64,000 nucleotides of DNA from Corynebacterium yudongzhengii (GCF_003065405.1 NZ_CP026947.1:372001-436000); one strand, 5' to 3'. Positions 1 through 10,148 are shown, numbered from the stretch's first letter. Notes: generated from the sequence alone by a model not told the origin. A program made the numbers and translations.

Positions 1-425
1 GCTCCATCCGCGCACCGCAGTTCACCGGCGGTGGCGTCGTCCACGGTCCGCAGCCGCGTAACTACGCGCAGCGCACCCCGAAGAAGATGATCAAGGCCGC
101 CCTCTACGGCGCTTTGACCAACCGTGCGCAGAACGACCGCATCCACGTCATCGACGAGCTGGTGCCGGGCCAGAAGCCTTCCACCAAGTCCGCCCGTACG
201 TTCATCGAGCGTCTGACCGACCGTAAGCAGATTCTGCTGGTCATCGGCCGCGAGGACCTGAATGCACAGCGCAGTGCGAACAACCTGCCGAACGTGCAGA
301 TCCTCGAGCCGGGGCAGCTGAACGCCTACGACGTGCTGAACTCCGACGACGTCGTGTTCTCGGTCGCCGCTCTGCACGCCTTCGTTGACCGCGTCAGCGG
401 TGCGGAGAACAAGGAGGAAAACTAA
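1..425 (+). CDS. rplD: 50S ribosomal protein L4 (5' end outside window)
   Basis: The window opens inside this gene. In the frame starting at base 3 the last 140 residues are read, ending with TAA at 423-425. The [12 protein letters not shown] stretch and the following basic segment match the conserved loop region of bacterial L4, an early assembly protein whose extended loop lines the exit tunnel. The stop overlaps the rplW start (TAATG), which points to translational coupling within the S10 operon. An internal ATG at base 87 is not the start, because homology continues upstream of it. Confidence 0.96.
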   Translation, partial: SIRAPQFTGGGVVHGPQPRNYAQRTPKKMIKAALYGALTNRAQNDRIHVIDELVPGQKPSTKSARTFIERLTDRKQILLVIGREDLNAQRSANNLPNVQILEPGQLNAYDVLNSDDVVFSVAALHAFVDRVSGAENKEEN

Positions 426-727
426 TGGCAGCCCACGATAACCCGCGCGACATCATCCTCGCGCCGGTCGTCTCCGAGAAGTCCTATGGGCTGATGGAGC
501 AGAACGTCTACACGTTCTACGTCGCCCCAGACTCCAACAAGACCCAGATCAAGATTGCCATCGAGCAGATCTTCGGCGTTCAGGTCGCCTCCGTCAACAC
601 CGTCAACCGCGAGGGCAAGCGCAAGCGCACCCGCACCGGTTACGGCAAGCGGAAGGACACCAAGCGCGCCTACGTGACGCTTCGCGACGGCAGCGACTCC
701 ATCGACATCTTCGGCGGCGGCGCTTAA
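425..727 (+). CDS. rplW: 50S ribosomal protein L23
   Basis: A 100-residue protein with the L23 signature near the N-terminus ([15 protein letters not shown]) and the basic [13 protein letters not shown] segment. L23 sits at the polypeptide exit site and is the docking point for trigger factor and SRP. It starts on the last base of the rplD stop codon and lies between rplD and rplB, the canonical S10 order. Length is normal for actinobacteria. Confidence 0.97.
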   Translation: MAAHDNPRDIILAPVVSEKSYGLMEQNVYTFYVAPDSNKTQIKIAIEQIFGVQVASVNTVNREGKRKRTRTGYGKRKDTKRAYVTLRDGSDSIDIFGGGA

Positions 728-761
728 ACCGCCTAAAGAAGTGACGAAGTAAGGACACACT

Positions 762-1598
762 ATGGCTATTCGTAAGTACAAGCCGACAACTCCGGGTCGC
801 CGTGCCAGCTCCGTCTCCGAGTTCTCGGAGATCACCCGCTCCACTCCGGAGAAGAGCCTGCTGCGCCCGCTATCCAAGACCGGCGGCCGCAACAGCCACG
901 GACACATCACGACCCGTCACCGCGGCGGCGGCCACAAGCGCCGTTACCGCGTGATCGATTTCAAGCGCAACGACAAGGACGGCATCCTGGCCAAGGTCGC
1001 TCACATCGAGTACGACCCGAACCGCACCGCCAACATTGCGCTGCTGCACTACCACGACGGCGAGAAGCGCTACATCGTGGCGCCGAAGGGCCTCAAGCAG
1101 GGACAGCTGCTCGAGTCCGGCCCGTCCGCGGACATCAAGGTGGGCAACAACCTGCCGCTGCGCAACATCCCGACCGGTACCACCATCCACAACGTCGAGC
1201 TGAAGCCGGGCGCCGGCGCCAAGCTCGCCCGTTCGGCCGGTGCGTCGATCCAGCTTCTCGGTAAGGAGCACGGCTACGCGGTCCTGCGTATGCCGTCGTC
1301 CGAGATCCGCCGCGTCGACATCCGCTGCCGCGCCACCGTGGGTGAGGTCGGCAACGCCGAGCAGATCAACATCCGCTGGGGCAAGGCCGGCCGTATGCGC
1401 TGGAAGGGATGGCGCCCGACCGTCCGCGGTGTTGTGATGAACCCCGTCGACCACCCGCACGGTGGTGGCGAGGGCAAGTCCTCGGGTGGCCGCCACCCGG
1501 TGTCGCCGTGGGGCCAGAAGGAAGGCCGCACCCGCAACCCGAACCGCTACTCGAACAACATGATCGTGCGCCGTCGTCGCCCGAACAAGAAGCGCTAA
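762..1598 (+). CDS. rplB: 50S ribosomal protein L2
   Basis: 278 residues. The near-C-terminal [11 protein letters not shown] motif and the [15 protein letters not shown] run are diagnostic for L2, which supports the peptidyl-transferase centre and subunit joining; the histidine of this motif is the functionally important one in E. coli. A clear AAGGA ribosome binding site precedes the ATG at 762. The 34-base gap from rplW is the widest in this part of the operon but holds no terminator. Confidence 0.98.
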   Translation: MAIRKYKPTTPGRRASSVSEFSEITRSTPEKSLLRPLSKTGGRNSHGHITTRHRGGGHKRRYRVIDFKRNDKDGILAKVAHIEYDPNRTANIALLHYHDGEKRYIVAPKGLKQGQLLESGPSADIKVGNNLPLRNIPTGTTIHNVELKPGAGAKLARSAGASIQLLGKEHGYAVLRMPSSEIRRVDIRCRATVGEVGNAEQINIRWGKAGRMRWKGWRPTVRGVVMNPVDHPHGGGEGKSSGGRHPVSPWGQKEGRTRNPNRYSNNMIVRRRRPNKKR

Positions 1599-1614
1599 GA
1601 GGAGGTAACACGCT

Positions 1615-1893
1615 ATGCCACGCAGCCTGAAGAAGGGCCCGTTCGTCGATGAGCACCTCCTCAACAAGGTGGATGCTCAGAACGAGGCCGGAACCAAGCA
1701 GGTCATCAAGACCTGGTCCCGCCGCTCCACCATCCTTCCCGATTTCATCGGTCACACCTTCGCCGTCCACGACGGCCGCAAGCACGTGCCGGTGTTCGTG
1801 GATGAGTCGATGGTTGGACACAAGCTGGGCGAATTCGCACCTACCAAGACCTTCAAGGGTCACGTCCGGGACGACAAGAAGGGACGTCGATAA
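1615..1893 (+). CDS. rpsS: 30S ribosomal protein S19
   Basis: 92 residues starting [14 protein letters not shown], the conserved N-terminus of S19. The [10 protein letters not shown] and [10 protein letters not shown] blocks follow at typical positions. S19 forms a heterodimer with S13 in the head of the small subunit. A strong AGGAGG ribosome binding site at 1600-1605 supports the ATG at 1615. It lies 16 bases after rplB. Confidence 0.98.
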   Translation: MPRSLKKGPFVDEHLLNKVDAQNEAGTKQVIKTWSRRSTILPDFIGHTFAVHDGRKHVPVFVDESMVGHKLGEFAPTKTFKGHVRDDKKGRR

Positions 1894-1896
1894 GCG

Positions 1897-2259
1897 ATGA
1901 GTGACACCATCACCTCCGCACACGCGACTGCTCGCTACGTCCGCGTGTCGCCCATGAAAGCCAAGCGGGTCATCGACCTCGTCCGCGGCAAGTCCGTCTC
2001 CGAGGCGCTTGCCATCCTGAAGTACGCACCGCAGGGCGCATCCACCCCGGTTGCGAAGGTCATCGCCTCCGCTGCCGCCAACGCCGAGAACAACTTCGGC
2101 CTGGATCCGCGCACCCTGGTCGTCTCCGAGGCCTACGCCAACGAGGGCCCGACCATGCGTCGTTTCCAGCCGCGTGCCCAGGGTCGTGCGTTCCAGATTC
2201 GCAAGCGCACGAGCCACATCACCGTGGTCGTCGAGAGCCAGCAGGAAGGGGCTAAGTAA
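1897..2259 (+). CDS. rplV: 50S ribosomal protein L22
   Basis: 120 residues with the L22 signature [20 protein letters not shown] in the C-terminal half; the beta-hairpin of L22 lines the exit tunnel next to L4. Three bases separate it from rpsS. Its stop codon overlaps the rpsC start (TAATG), so translation is probably coupled. Confidence 0.97.
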   Translation: MSDTITSAHATARYVRVSPMKAKRVIDLVRGKSVSEALAILKYAPQGASTPVAKVIASAAANAENNFGLDPRTLVVSEAYANEGPTMRRFQPRAQGRAFQIRKRTSHITVVVESQQEGAK

Positions 2260-3008
2260 TGGGCCAGAAGATTCATCCGCACGGCCTCCGACTGGGCATC
2301 ACTTCCGAATGGAAGACCCACTGGTACGCCGACAAGAAGAACTACTCGGACTTCGTTGCCGAGGACATCAAGATCCGCGAGTACCTCTCGCAGGGCCTCG
2401 AGCGCGCCGGCATCGCCGACGTCGTCATCGAGCGCACCCGTGACCGCGTCCGCGTCGACATCCACACCGCCCGCCCGGGCATCGTGATCGGTCGTCGCGG
2501 CTCCGAGGCAGACCGCATCCGCCGCGGCCTGGAGAAGCTGACCGGCAAGATGGTCGCCCTCAACATCCTCGAGGTCAAGCAGATCGACGCCAACGCCACC
2601 CTCGTGGCCCAGTCCATCGCTGAGCAGCTGGTCAACCGCGTCGCCTTCCGTCGCGCGATGCGCAAGGCCATCCAGTCCGCGATGCGTCAGCCGCAGGTCA
2701 AGGGCGTCAAGATCATCTGCTCCGGCCGTCTGGGCGGCGCCGACATGTCCCGCGTCGAGCGCTACCACGAGGGCCGCGTGCCGCTGCACACCCTGCGTGC
2801 TGAGATCGACTACGGCATCGCTGAGGCAGCCACCACCTTCGGCCGCATCGGCGTGAAGGTCTGGATCTACAAGGGTGACGTCGTCGGCGGCGTCCGCGAG
2901 TCCGAACTGAATGCACCGTCCGACCGTGGCGGCCGCGGCGGTCGCGACCGTCGTCCGCGCCGTGGTGGCCAGCGCCGCCAGCGCGCTGAGAAGAAGCAGG
3001 AGGGCTAA
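2259..3008 (+). CDS. rpsC: 30S ribosomal protein S3
   Basis: 249 residues. The KH domain carries the GxxG-type loop IGRRG at about residues 77-81, and the C-terminal half has the S3 block [18 protein letters not shown]. The last 30 or so residues are a low-complexity tail rich in Arg and Gly ([17 protein letters not shown]), a common actinobacterial extension of unknown importance. S3 forms part of the mRNA entry channel. The start overlaps the rplV stop. Confidence 0.98.
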   Translation: MGQKIHPHGLRLGITSEWKTHWYADKKNYSDFVAEDIKIREYLSQGLERAGIADVVIERTRDRVRVDIHTARPGIVIGRRGSEADRIRRGLEKLTGKMVALNILEVKQIDANATLVAQSIAEQLVNRVAFRRAMRKAIQSAMRQPQVKGVKIICSGRLGGADMSRVERYHEGRVPLHTLRAEIDYGIAEAATTFGRIGVKVWIYKGDVVGGVRESELNAPSDRGGRGGRDRRPRRGGQRRQRAEKKQEG

Positions 3009-3013
3009 AGCAC

Positions 3014-3430
3014 ATGCTTATCCCGAAGCGCGTCAAGTACCGGCGCCAGCACCGCCCGAAGCGCACCGGCGTTTCCAAGGGCGGAAACCGTATCACCCAG
3101 GGTGACTACGCCATCCAGGCTCTCGAGCCGGCGTACATCACCAACCGTCAGATCGAGGCCGCTCGTATTGCGATCAACCGCCACGTCAAGCGCGGCGGCA
3201 AGGTCTGGATCAACATCTTCCCGGACCGCCCGCTGACCCAGAAGCCGCTCGGCGTGCGCATGGGTTCGGGTAAGGGTCCCGTCGAGAAGTGGGTCGCCAA
3301 CGTCAAGCCGGGCCGCATCCTCTTCGAGATGACCTACCCGAACGACGCAACCGCCATCGAGGCTCTGCGCCGCGCCGCGCAGAAGCTTCCGTGCAAGGTG
3401 CGCATCATCAGTAAGGAGGACCAGTACTAA
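3014..3430 (+). CDS. rplP: 50S ribosomal protein L16
   Basis: 138 residues beginning [15 protein letters not shown], with the L16 blocks [16 protein letters not shown] and [20 protein letters not shown]16 organises the A-site tRNA region of the large subunit. Five bases separate it from rpsC, and its TAA overlaps the rpmC ATG (TAATG). Confidence 0.98.
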   Translation: MLIPKRVKYRRQHRPKRTGVSKGGNRITQGDYAIQALEPAYITNRQIEAARIAINRHVKRGGKVWINIFPDRPLTQKPLGVRMGSGKGPVEKWVANVKPGRILFEMTYPNDATAIEALRRAAQKLPCKVRIISKEDQY

Positions 3431-3660
3431 TGGCAGTCGGTACCCCCGCCAGCGAATTCCGCGAGCTGAGCAACGAGGACCTGGACCAGCGCCTGGCTGA
3501 CGCCAAGGAAGAGCTGTTCAACCTGCGCTTCCAGCTCGCCACCGGCCAGCTGACCAACAACCGTCGCATCGGCACCGTCAAGCGCGACATCGCCCGCATT
3601 CTCACCATCCAGCGTGAGCGCGAGCTGGGCCTGTCCGCCGTTCCGGGAGCTGATCAGTAA
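3430..3660 (+). CDS. rpmC: 50S ribosomal protein L29
   Basis: 76 residues. It contains the L29 signature [14 protein letters not shown] followed by an [15 protein letters not shown] helix, the usual two-helix coiled coil that contacts L23 near the tunnel exit. Start and stop both overlap neighbouring genes by one base (TAATG), the tightest packing in this operon. Confidence 0.97.
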   Translation: MAVGTPASEFRELSNEDLDQRLADAKEELFNLRFQLATGQLTNNRRIGTVKRDIARILTIQRERELGLSAVPGADQ

Positions 3661-3947
3661 TGAGCGAGGCTAACGTGAACGAGACCACCGAGAAGCAGCA
3701 GGGCGCCCGCAAGGTGCGCACCGGTTACGTCGTGTCCGACAAGATGGCCAAGACCATCGTCGTCGAGCTCGAGGACCGCAAGTCGCACGCCCTCTACGGC
3801 AAGATCATGCGCCGCAACAAGAACGTGAAGGCCCATGATGAGGACGAGACCGCCGGTGTCGGCGACCGCGTCCGCGTCGAGGAGTGCCGCCCGCTGTCCA
3901 AGAACAAGCACTACCGCCTGATCGAGATCGTCGAGCGCGCGAAGTAG
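3660..3947 (+). CDS. rpsQ: 30S ribosomal protein S17
   Basis: 95 residues. An N-terminal extension of about 18 residues ([18 protein letters not shown]) precedes the conserved S17 OB-fold core, with [21 protein letters not shown] and [20 protein letters not shown]. This is the last gene of the S10 operon here: rplN does not follow directly but is found 12.4 kb downstream, after an inserted gene block. Confidence 0.97.
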   Translation: MSEANVNETTEKQQGARKVRTGYVVSDKMAKTIVVELEDRKSHALYGKIMRRNKNVKAHDEDETAGVGDRVRVEECRPLSKNKHYRLIEIVERAK

Positions 3948-3997
3948 TGTGCGTCTAGTGCGCGCTGTGCGCGTGCACTGTGCGCGCGTCGCGTGCC

Positions 3998-4056
3998 AGC
4001 GCCCACCCGCCCGTGAATGCCCCTTGGGGTGCACACGGAGGGTGGGCGCTTTTGTC
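3998..4056 (+). terminator. Rho-independent terminator closing the S10 operon
   Basis: A perfect 11-bp stem, AGCGCCCACCC at 3998-4008 and its complement at 4040-4050, is followed by a T-rich tail (TTTGTCATTTTT). It lies 50 bases past rpsQ and separates the ribosomal genes from the esterase gene that follows. Confidence 0.85.
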
Positions 4057-4065
4057 ATTTTTGTC

Positions 4066-4071
4066 TAGAGT
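4066..4071 (+). promoter_or_regulatory. Candidate -10 box for a leaderless esterase transcript
   Basis: TAGAGT fits the corynebacterial TANNNT -10 pattern and ends 8 bases before the ATG at 4080, so transcription would begin at or next to the start codon. No good -35 box and no ribosome binding site are visible. Confidence 0.35.
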
Positions 4072-4079
4072 TTTAGGTG

Positions 4080-4943
4080 ATGTTTATTGACCCTGAGCTT
4101 CGCGACGCCATCGCCTCCGTCCCCGAGCAGCGCACGTGGGATGTGCGTGCTCTGCGCGCGGCAGGCGATAGGGCGTTCGGAGGTACCGATTCGGCGGCTG
4201 TAGTGCTGCGAGACGTCGGCGGTGTGGAGACGCGACTGTTGGGATCTGTGTCGGCTCCTGAGGTCGTGGTGGTGGCTATCCACGGCGGGGGATACGTGAC
4301 GGGGCGCGCGGAGTTCGACGACGCGCGCAACGCCGAGCTCGCGCAGTTGATTCCGGGCTCGCTCGTGGTCTCTCCCGATTACCGGCTGGCACCCGAGCAT
4401 CCCTACCCGGCGGCAGTAGAAGACTGTCTGGCGGTGCTGCGCTACGTAGCTGATACTTATCCGGACATACCGCTGGTGCTGCTTGGTGATTCTGCTGGTG
4501 GCGGGCTGGTGGATCAGCTCGGCGGGCATGTAGACGCTGAGCTGGCGGCGCGCGTGGAGAGGGTTATTCTGCTCGAGCCCTGCCTGGATCCGCGATGCGA
4601 TACCGCGTCCTACGACACGTATAACGAAGGGCCGGTGTGGGCCCAGAAGGCGGCGCGGGCGGCGTGGGAGCACTACCTGGGTCGCTCCGCGGGCTCGATC
4701 ACGCTGCCGGGGTGGGGGAGGAGCGCACCGGGTGCTCTGCGGGTTCCGCGGCATCTCATCGTGGTGAATTTCTCTGATCCCTTACGCGATGAAGCTCTCA
4801 ACCGCGCGCGCGAGCTGAGCGATGCGGGCGTAAGCGTGGAGGTCATGATGCCGGCCGGGAGCTTCCACGGAGGTCTGAGCGTTCCCGGCACGCGCGTGTG
4901 GGCGCAGGTGCGCGAGCGCATCGTTGAGTTTGCCAGTACGTGA
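4080..4943 (+). CDS. HSL-family alpha/beta hydrolase (esterase)
   Basis: About 287 residues, probably a cytoplasmic carboxylesterase of the hormone-sensitive-lipase family. The oxyanion-hole motif HGGGY lies near residue 67. The nucleophile motif GDSAGG has its serine near residue 138, the acid is in SDPLRDEA and the histidine in GSFHGG, so the catalytic triad is complete. The conserved DYRLAPEHPYPAA block is also present. No signal peptide is seen. A GTG three bases upstream (4077) is an alternative start; I prefer ATG 4080 because a -10-like box lies close upstream and no ribosome binding site serves either codon. The gene stands alone between the S10 terminator and a repeat-bearing intergenic region; the substrate cannot be inferred. 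Confidence 0.85.
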   Translation: MFIDPELRDAIASVPEQRTWDVRALRAAGDRAFGGTDSAAVVLRDVGGVETRLLGSVSAPEVVVVAIHGGGYVTGRAEFDDARNAELAQLIPGSLVVSPDYRLAPEHPYPAAVEDCLAVLRYVADTYPDIPLVLLGDSAGGGLVDQLGGHVDAELAARVERVILLEPCLDPRCDTASYDTYNEGPVWAQKAARAAWEHYLGRSAGSITLPGWGRSAPGALRVPRHLIVVNFSDPLRDEALNRARELSDAGVSVEVMMPAGSFHGGLSVPGTRVWAQVRERIVEFAST

Positions 4944-4963
4944 TGAGGCGCGCCCACGGCGGC

Positions 4964-5073
4964 TTCACAAATGCTTAAAGGAAGAACCTTGAGGGGCGCC
5001 AATTCAGGCTGTTGTTCGCTACCAAACCTTGTAGGGCGCGCCCTACAAGCATCGTCCTTTAAGCGTTTGTGAA
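4964..5073. repeat. Nested inverted-repeat element (family S, copy 1)
   Basis: Outer arms of 21 bases (4964-4984 and 5053-5073) pair with two mismatches. Inside them lies a perfect 22-bp palindrome at 5028-5049 centred on GGCGCGCC. The left half (CACAAATGCTTAAAGGAAG...CTTGAGGGGCGC) is closely similar to 40403-40436, so this is an interspersed element rather than a plain terminator. No encoded protein is seen. Confidence 0.7.
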
Positions 5074-5309
5074 ACCGTCACAGCGGATTCACCTCCCCAG
5101 CCCCCAAACTGACCCCCAAGCCACACGAAACAGCCTCAAAAACTATGCGCCCGCATAATCCGCCATCCCCTTAGCTACCCCCTTGCCTTCCTTAAGGGGT
5201 GATACGCGCTGCCCTTATAACAACAGCTCAGCCGCGTAGTCATAAGACGTCAGACAACATGATGCATATCTCAAATACCCCCGCCTATGACGCAGTGCAC
5301 AGAAAGTGC

Positions 5310-5338
5310 TTGTTGCAGGACATCTCACGTCGTACATT
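5310..5338 (+). promoter_or_regulatory. Candidate promoter of the ABC importer operon
   Basis: TTGTTG at 5310-5315 and TACATT at 5333-5338 are separated by exactly 17 bases, a reasonable sigma-A-like arrangement upstream of the substrate-binding-protein gene. The call rests on hexamer similarity and spacing only. Confidence 0.4.
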
Positions 5339-5424
5339 TAGTCTCAATACAGACTGATCAAAGGGTTGTCGCGGTATCCGGCCGAGAAGAGTCCGGCGCT
5401 GCGGTCCCCGCCCTCAAGGGAAGG

Positions 5425-6987
5425 ATGATGACAGTGAAGTTCAACAAAGGGCTCGCGGCCTTCGCTACCGCGGCAGTGCTCTTCGCCACCGCCTGTGGCG
5501 GCGGAAGTGGGGAAGCGGACAACGCCGGTGGCGAGGGCGGCTCGGGTGAGCCCATCAACCTCGGCGTCGCTTATGAGGCCACCGACTACCACCCCTCGAG
5601 CACGAGTTCGGCGTTGCCCTTAGGTACGAACTGGCACGTCATGGAGGGGCTCTATGAGCTCAACATGGCGGACTACTCCACCTACCCGGCGCTGGCCGAG
5701 GGGGAGCCGAACGAGGTCTCCGATACCGAGTATGAGGTCACCCTGCGCGAGGGCGCGAAGTTCTCGGACGGTACGGATGTGACCACCCAGGACGTGGTGA
5801 GCTCCTTCGACCGCGCCATGGCCGAGGGCAACATTTATGCCTCCATGCTCGACTTCATCGAGTCGGTCGAGGCGAAGGACGACACCACCGTCACCATCAC
5901 GCTGAAGAATCCCTTCCCGTAGGCGCTGAAGCGTTTCGCCGTCGTGAAGATCGTCCCCGAGGCGGCCAGCGACGAAGAGCTGACCTCCATGCCCATCGGC
6001 TCCGGTCCGTGGAAGTACGACGAGATCACCGATACCTCCGTCAAGGCCTCCCCGAACGAGCACTACAACGGCGACTTCCCGGCCGAGGCCTCCGAGCTGA
6101 ACTGGTCCGTAATCAAGGACGACACCGTGCGCACCACCGCCGGCCAGTCCGGCGAGATCGACATCATGGAGGCCGTCCCGGCCGCCAACCGCGAGCAGCT
6201 CGAGGCCGCCGGTATGACCGTCACCGAGGTCGATGGCTTCAACCTCCCGTTCCTGCTGTTCAACACCGCCAAGGAACCGTTCAACGATCCGGCTGTGCGT
6301 CAGGCATTCTTCTACGCGATCGACGTCGATAAGCTCATCGAGAACTCGATGGACGGCACCGCCACCAAGGCGACCAGCTTCCTGTCGGAGAACAACCCGA
6401 ACTACCACGAGGCGGAAACCCAGTACAACTACGACCCGGACAAGGCTCGCGAACTGCTCGCCGAGGCCGGCGCCGAGGACCTCAAACTGACGCTTCTGAC
6501 CACCGACCACTCGTGGATCGCGGATCTCGCGCCGCAGATTCAGCAGAACCTGAAGGCCGTCGGCATGGATGTCTCCCTGCAGTCGGAGGCCTCCGCCTCG
6601 CTGTACGCCAACAACCTCGACGTCGACGAGCCCACCTTCGACGTGGCGCTGGCCCCGGGTGATCCCTCCGTCTTCGGCAACGACCCGGCGCTGTTGATCA
6701 ACTGGTGGCTCGGCGACAACGTCTGGACCCAGAAGCGCACCTTCTGGCAGGAGTCCGACCCCGAGGCCTGGCAGCAGCTCAACGCTCTGATCACCGAGGC
6801 ATCCACCACGGAGGGCGAGGAGGCCCAGGCCAAGTGGGATGAGGTCCAGGACATCATCGCCGAAGAGGTCCCGCTCTACCCGCTGTTCCACCGCCAGATG
6901 CTCACCGCCTACAACCCTGAGGCCGTCGAGAACTTCCAGCCGATCGGCACGACCGGGCTGTGGACCATCGGAGCACAGGCCAAGTAG
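5425..6987 (+). pseudogene. Dpp/Sia-type ABC importer substrate-binding lipoprotein, interrupted by an in-frame amber codon
   Basis: Read through, this gives about 520 codons of an SBP_bac_5 family solute-binding protein. It has a lipoprotein signal peptide (lipobox FATAC with the acceptor Cys at about residue 24) followed by a Gly-rich tether. The family blocks KFSDGTDVTTQDVVSSFDRA and AVRQAFFYAIDVDKLIE are present. Codon 166 is TAG (5920-5922), between NPFP and ALKRF; both halves are in the same frame and the family homology continues smoothly, so a single substitution (CAG to TAG would be simplest) explains it. Start: ATGATG at 5425/5428 follows AAGGGAAGG. Normally this protein would deliver a peptide- or sialic-acid-like solute to the permeases encoded downstream. 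The stop should abolish that unless the amber codon is suppressed or is a sequencing error. Confidence 0.85.
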
Positions 6988-7015
6988 CTCGCCAGAGAGC
7001 TCGCACATGTTCGAC

Positions 7016-7060
7016 AAGGAGGGCGATAACCACCCCGCCACGGTGGTGTGCCCTCCTTTT
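7016..7060 (+). terminator. Attenuating terminator between binding protein and permease genes
   Basis: AAGGAGGGC at 7016-7024 pairs with GCCCTCCTT at 7050-7058, followed by a short T run; a second short inverted repeat (CACC/GGTG) lies inside the loop. Placement after the binding-protein gene and before the permease is typical of importer operons, where it keeps the binding protein in excess. Confidence 0.75.
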
Positions 7061-7125
7061 TCGCGCCCGCGCAAACACCCGCGCAACACACCTAGTGATA
7101 ACTACAGAATCTGGAGCCAAGGACT

Positions 7126-8073
7126 GTGAATAATCTCCTCAGACTCGTCGGAAGAAGGCTCCTCGCGTTGCCGCTGATGATCGTCGGCGTGACGTTTTTG
7201 GTCTTCCTCTTGATGTCCCTTTCTCCCATCGACCCAGCGTATGCGGCCCTGGGAGAAAACGCGACGCCCGAGCAGCTCGCGGCCTACCGCGAGCAGGAAG
7301 GGCTGGACCAGCCGTTCTTCGTCCGCTTCGGCACGTACCTTTTGGGTGTCGTCACCGGTGACTTGGGCACCTACGGGCTCAATAGCGCCTCGGTAGCCGA
7401 CAAGGTCTTCTCGGCGTTGCCCGTGACCATCCAGCTGACCTTTTTGGGCCTGGTGCTGGCCGTCGTGCTGGCCTTCCCGCTCGGCGTGCTCGCCGCCCTC
7501 TACCGCGACAAGTGGGTCGATCAAATCATCCGCCTCATCTCGGTGGCGTGCATCGCCATGCCGTCGTTCTGGTTGGCGATCCTGTTGGTGCTCTTCTTCC
7601 TCGGCACGCTGCCGGTGGCCGGCCCGCTGCCCGAGTTCACCGAGGACCCCGGCGGCTGGTTCAGCCGAATGCTGCTGCCCGCCTTCGCCCTCGCGGTGCC
7701 GGTCGTCGGCCAGATGACCCGCGTGGTGCGCACCTCCATGGTCGAGGAGCTCGACCGCGACTACGTGCGCACTGCGCTCGGCGCGGGCATCCCGAAGCAT
7801 GTCGTCCTCTCCCGCAACGTCCTGCGCAACGCGCTGATTACCCCGGTGACCGTGCTGGGCCTGCGCGTCGGTTACCTCATGGGCGGTGCGGTGGTCATCG
7901 AGATCATCTTCTCCCTGCCGGGCATGGGGAGGGTGCTTATCGACGGCATCACCAACAACTGGGTCACCGTGGTCCAAGGAGCGACGCTGATGGTGGCGAT
8001 CGCCTTCATCGTGGTCAACATCATCGTCGATCTCCTGTACATCGCCATCAACCCGAGAATCAGGGCGGTCTAG
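7126..8073 (+). CDS. ABC importer permease, DppB type
   Basis: 315 residues with about six membrane segments, the first at residues 10-32. The cytoplasmic EAA loop for contact with the ATPase is visible as DYVRTALGAGIPKHVVLSRNV. This is the DppB/GsiC branch of peptide/nickel/sialate permeases. The GTG at 7126 follows AAGGA and the gene ends two bases before the next start. The order binding protein - permease - permease/ATPase fusion - ATPase is also that of the C. glutamicum sialic-acid importer SiaEFGI as I remember it, so the substrate could be sialate or a peptide. The sequence alone does not decide. Confidence 0.88.
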   Translation: MNNLLRLVGRRLLALPLMIVGVTFLVFLLMSLSPIDPAYAALGENATPEQLAAYREQEGLDQPFFVRFGTYLLGVVTGDLGTYGLNSASVADKVFSALPVTIQLTFLGLVLAVVLAFPLGVLAALYRDKWVDQIIRLISVACIAMPSFWLAILLVLFFLGTLPVAGPLPEFTEDPGGWFSRMLLPAFALAVPVVGQMTRVVRTSMVEELDRDYVRTALGAGIPKHVVLSRNVLRNALITPVTVLGLRVGYLMGGAVVIEIIFSLPGMGRVLIDGITNNWVTVVQGATLMVAIAFIVVNIIVDLLYIAINPRIRAV

Positions 8074-8075
8074 TC

Positions 8076-10148
8076 ATGAATCAGAAGGAAAAGGTAGAAA
8101 AGCTCTCCCGCCCGGGACTGAAGTTCTCCGGGTTGAAGAACATGAGCCGCGGATCCAAGATCTCGCTGGTCGTCCTCGTTTTGGTGGCGCTCTCGGCGAT
8201 CTTCGCCCCGCTTTTGGCCCCACAGGATCCGATGGCTATCGATATCAAGAGCATGCCGCCGTCCGGCGAGCACTTCTTCGGCACGGATAACCTCGGCCGC
8301 GATGTCTTCTCCCGCCTGCTCTACGGCGGTCGGGTCTCGCTCGTCGTCGGCCTCGCCGCCACCGGTATCGCCTTGGCCATCGGCGCGATTTTCGGTTCGA
8401 TCGCCGCGGTGTCGAACAAGGCGGCCTCCGAGGTCATCATGCGCATCATGGACATCATCATGTCCGTGCCGGGCATCGCCCTGGCGGCCGTCGCCGTCGT
8501 CGTCTTCCGCGACCCCGAGCGCCCGGCGGTGATGATGACCGTCATCATCTTCGCCATCGCGTTCGTCTACATCCCGCAGCTCACCCGCGTGGCGCGCGCC
8601 AACGTCTTGAGCGAGTACGGCGAGGACTACGTCAAGGCGAGCATCGTCTCCGGCGCCCGTGCGCCGTGGATCCTGGTCAAGCACGTCGTGCGCAACTGCG
8701 CCGCGCCGGTCCTGGTCTTCGCCACCGTGCTGGTCGCCGACGCGATCATCCTCGAGGCCTCGCTGACCTTCATCGGCGCGGGCCTGCAGGAGCCCATCGC
8801 CACGTGGGGCAACATCTTGTCCTCTGCGCAGCAGGGCGTGCTGCGCGGCGAGTGGTGGCAGGCGCTCTTCCCAGGCTTGATGATCATGATTACCGTGCTG
8901 TGCCTCAACATCTTGTCCGAGGGCATCACCGACGCCATGGTCGCCGCCCCCAAGGGCCAGATCAAAGACGCCCCGCATGTCTCCGAGGCCCGCGAGGCCG
9001 ACAAGCTGCTCGTCGACCCGGTGCGCGCCTACGCCGCGCAGGCCGGCTCTCTGCAGCAGCGCATCACCGAGCTCAAAGAGACCGAGGCTACCCGCAGCGA
9101 TCGCTTCGCGCCCAACAAGGATGCCGCCCCGCTGCTGGAGATCAAGGATCTGTCCATCCGCTTCCCGCGCCACGGCGAGGTCAACGTGGTCGATCACGTC
9201 TCCTTCACCGTCGCGCGCGGCGAGACCATGGGCCTGGTCGGAGAGTCCGGCTGCGGTAAATCGATCACCGCGCTGTCGGTGATGGGACTTCTCGATCCGA
9301 AAGCCGAAGTCAGCGGCGAGATCCTCTACAAGGGCCGCGACCTCTTAAAGATGTCCCACGAGGAGCACCGCGCGCTGCTCGGCCACGAGATCGCCATGAT
9401 CTACCAGGACGCGCTGTCGTCGCTGAACCCGTCGATGCTCATCCGCACCCAGATGAAGCAGCTGACGAAGCGTGGCGGCACCCGCAGCGCCGAGGAGCTT
9501 CTGGAACTGGTCGGCCTAGACCCGAAGCGCACCCTGGAGTCCTATCCGCACGAGCTCTCCGGCGGCCAGCGCCAGCGCGTGCTCATCGCCATGGCGCTCA
9601 CGCGCGATCCGAAGCTGGTGATTGCCGACGAGCCCACCACCGCCCTCGACGTGACCGTGCAGAAGCAGGTCATCGAGCTGATCAAGTCGCTGCAGGAGAA
9701 GCTGGGTTTCGCCATGGTCTTCGTCTCCCACGATCTGGCCCTGGTGGCGGAGGTGGCCTCGTCGGTCACCGTCATGTACGCCGGCCAGATTATCGAGCAG
9801 GCGCCGACCGTCGAGCTTCTGTCCGACCCGCGCCACGAGTACACCCGCGGCCTGCTGGGCGCGGTGCTCTCCATCGAATCCGGCTCGGGCCGCCTGCACC
9901 AGGTGCCCGGCTCGGTGCCGAGCCCCCGCGAGTTCCCCGCCGGCGATCGCTTCGCCCCGCGCTCCTCGCACCCGTCGGTCGGCCTGGAGACCACCCCGGT
10001 CATGCGGCAGGTCGAAGGCACCGACCACATCTACGCCGATCTTCCCGACGAGCTGCACTACGCCGCCCAGCTGGAAAAGGACGGCCAGCTCGACGGCCCG
10101 CAACGCAGCGACGCCGACTACGCCGCTTTGAGCAGGAACGAGGACTAG
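8076..10148 (+). CDS. Fused ABC permease and ATP-binding protein (DppC-DppD type)
   Basis: 690 residues. Residues 1-300 are a DppC-type permease: the [18 protein letters not shown] block, several membrane helices and the EAA-like loop [19 protein letters not shown] linker of about 45 residues leads into a complete ATPase domain with Walker A GESGCGKS near residue 390, signature LSGGQRQR near 495, Walker [11 protein letters not shown] near 516, and a C-terminal oligopeptide-transporter extension. Permease-ATPase fusions of this kind are known in actinobacteria. Its partners are the permease encoded just upstream (two-base gap) and the ATPase encoded three bases downstream. All catalytic motifs are intact although the operon's binding protein is broken. 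Confidence 0.9.
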   Translation: MNQKEKVEKLSRPGLKFSGLKNMSRGSKISLVVLVLVALSAIFAPLLAPQDPMAIDIKSMPPSGEHFFGTDNLGRDVFSRLLYGGRVSLVVGLAATGIALAIGAIFGSIAAVSNKAASEVIMRIMDIIMSVPGIALAAVAVVVFRDPERPAVMMTVIIFAIAFVYIPQLTRVARANVLSEYGEDYVKASIVSGARAPWILVKHVVRNCAAPVLVFATVLVADAIILEASLTFIGAGLQEPIATWGNILSSAQQGVLRGEWWQALFPGLMIMITVLCLNILSEGITDAMVAAPKGQIKDAPHVSEAREADKLLVDPVRAYAAQAGSLQQRITELKETEATRSDRFAPNKDAAPLLEIKDLSIRFPRHGEVNVVDHVSFTVARGETMGLVGESGCGKSITALSVMGLLDPKAEVSGEILYKGRDLLKMSHEEHRALLGHEIAMIYQDALSSLNPSMLIRTQMKQLTKRGGTRSAEELLELVGLDPKRTLESYPHELSGGQRQRVLIAMALTRDPKLVIADEPTTALDVTVQKQVIELIKSLQEKLGFAMVFVSHDLALVAEVASSVTVMYAGQIIEQAPTVELLSDPRHEYTRGLLGAVLSIESGSGRLHQVPGSVPSPREFPAGDRFAPRSSHPSVGLETTPVMRQVEGTDHIYADLPDELHYAAQLEKDGQLDGPQRSDADYAALSRNED

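Larger units (their letters stand above)
4944..5424 (+). other. Intergenic region with an inverted-repeat element and a promoter
   Basis: No convincing gene is found. The 5' part holds the large inverted repeat described at 4964-5073. The middle is C-rich with few landmarks, apart from CCCCTTAG/TTAAGGGG half-repeats around 5175-5205. A sigma-A-like promoter for the ABC importer operon lies near 5310-5338, and a leader of roughly 80 bases follows. Confidence 0.6.

Noticed and set aside
870..1667. Long open frames antisense to ribosomal genes
   Set aside because: High-GC coding DNA produces long antisense frames; none has a ribosome binding site or a recognisable domain, and all overlap well-supported ribosomal genes.
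5067..5083. GlxR/CRP-type operator TGTGAAACCGTCACA
   Set aside because: The half sites TGTGA and TCACA are separated by five bases rather than six, and part of the sequence belongs to the arm of the inverted-repeat element.
5620..7089. 489-codon frame antisense to the binding-protein gene
   Set aside because: Compositional shadow of the solute-binding protein; no domain, no promoter, no ribosome binding site.
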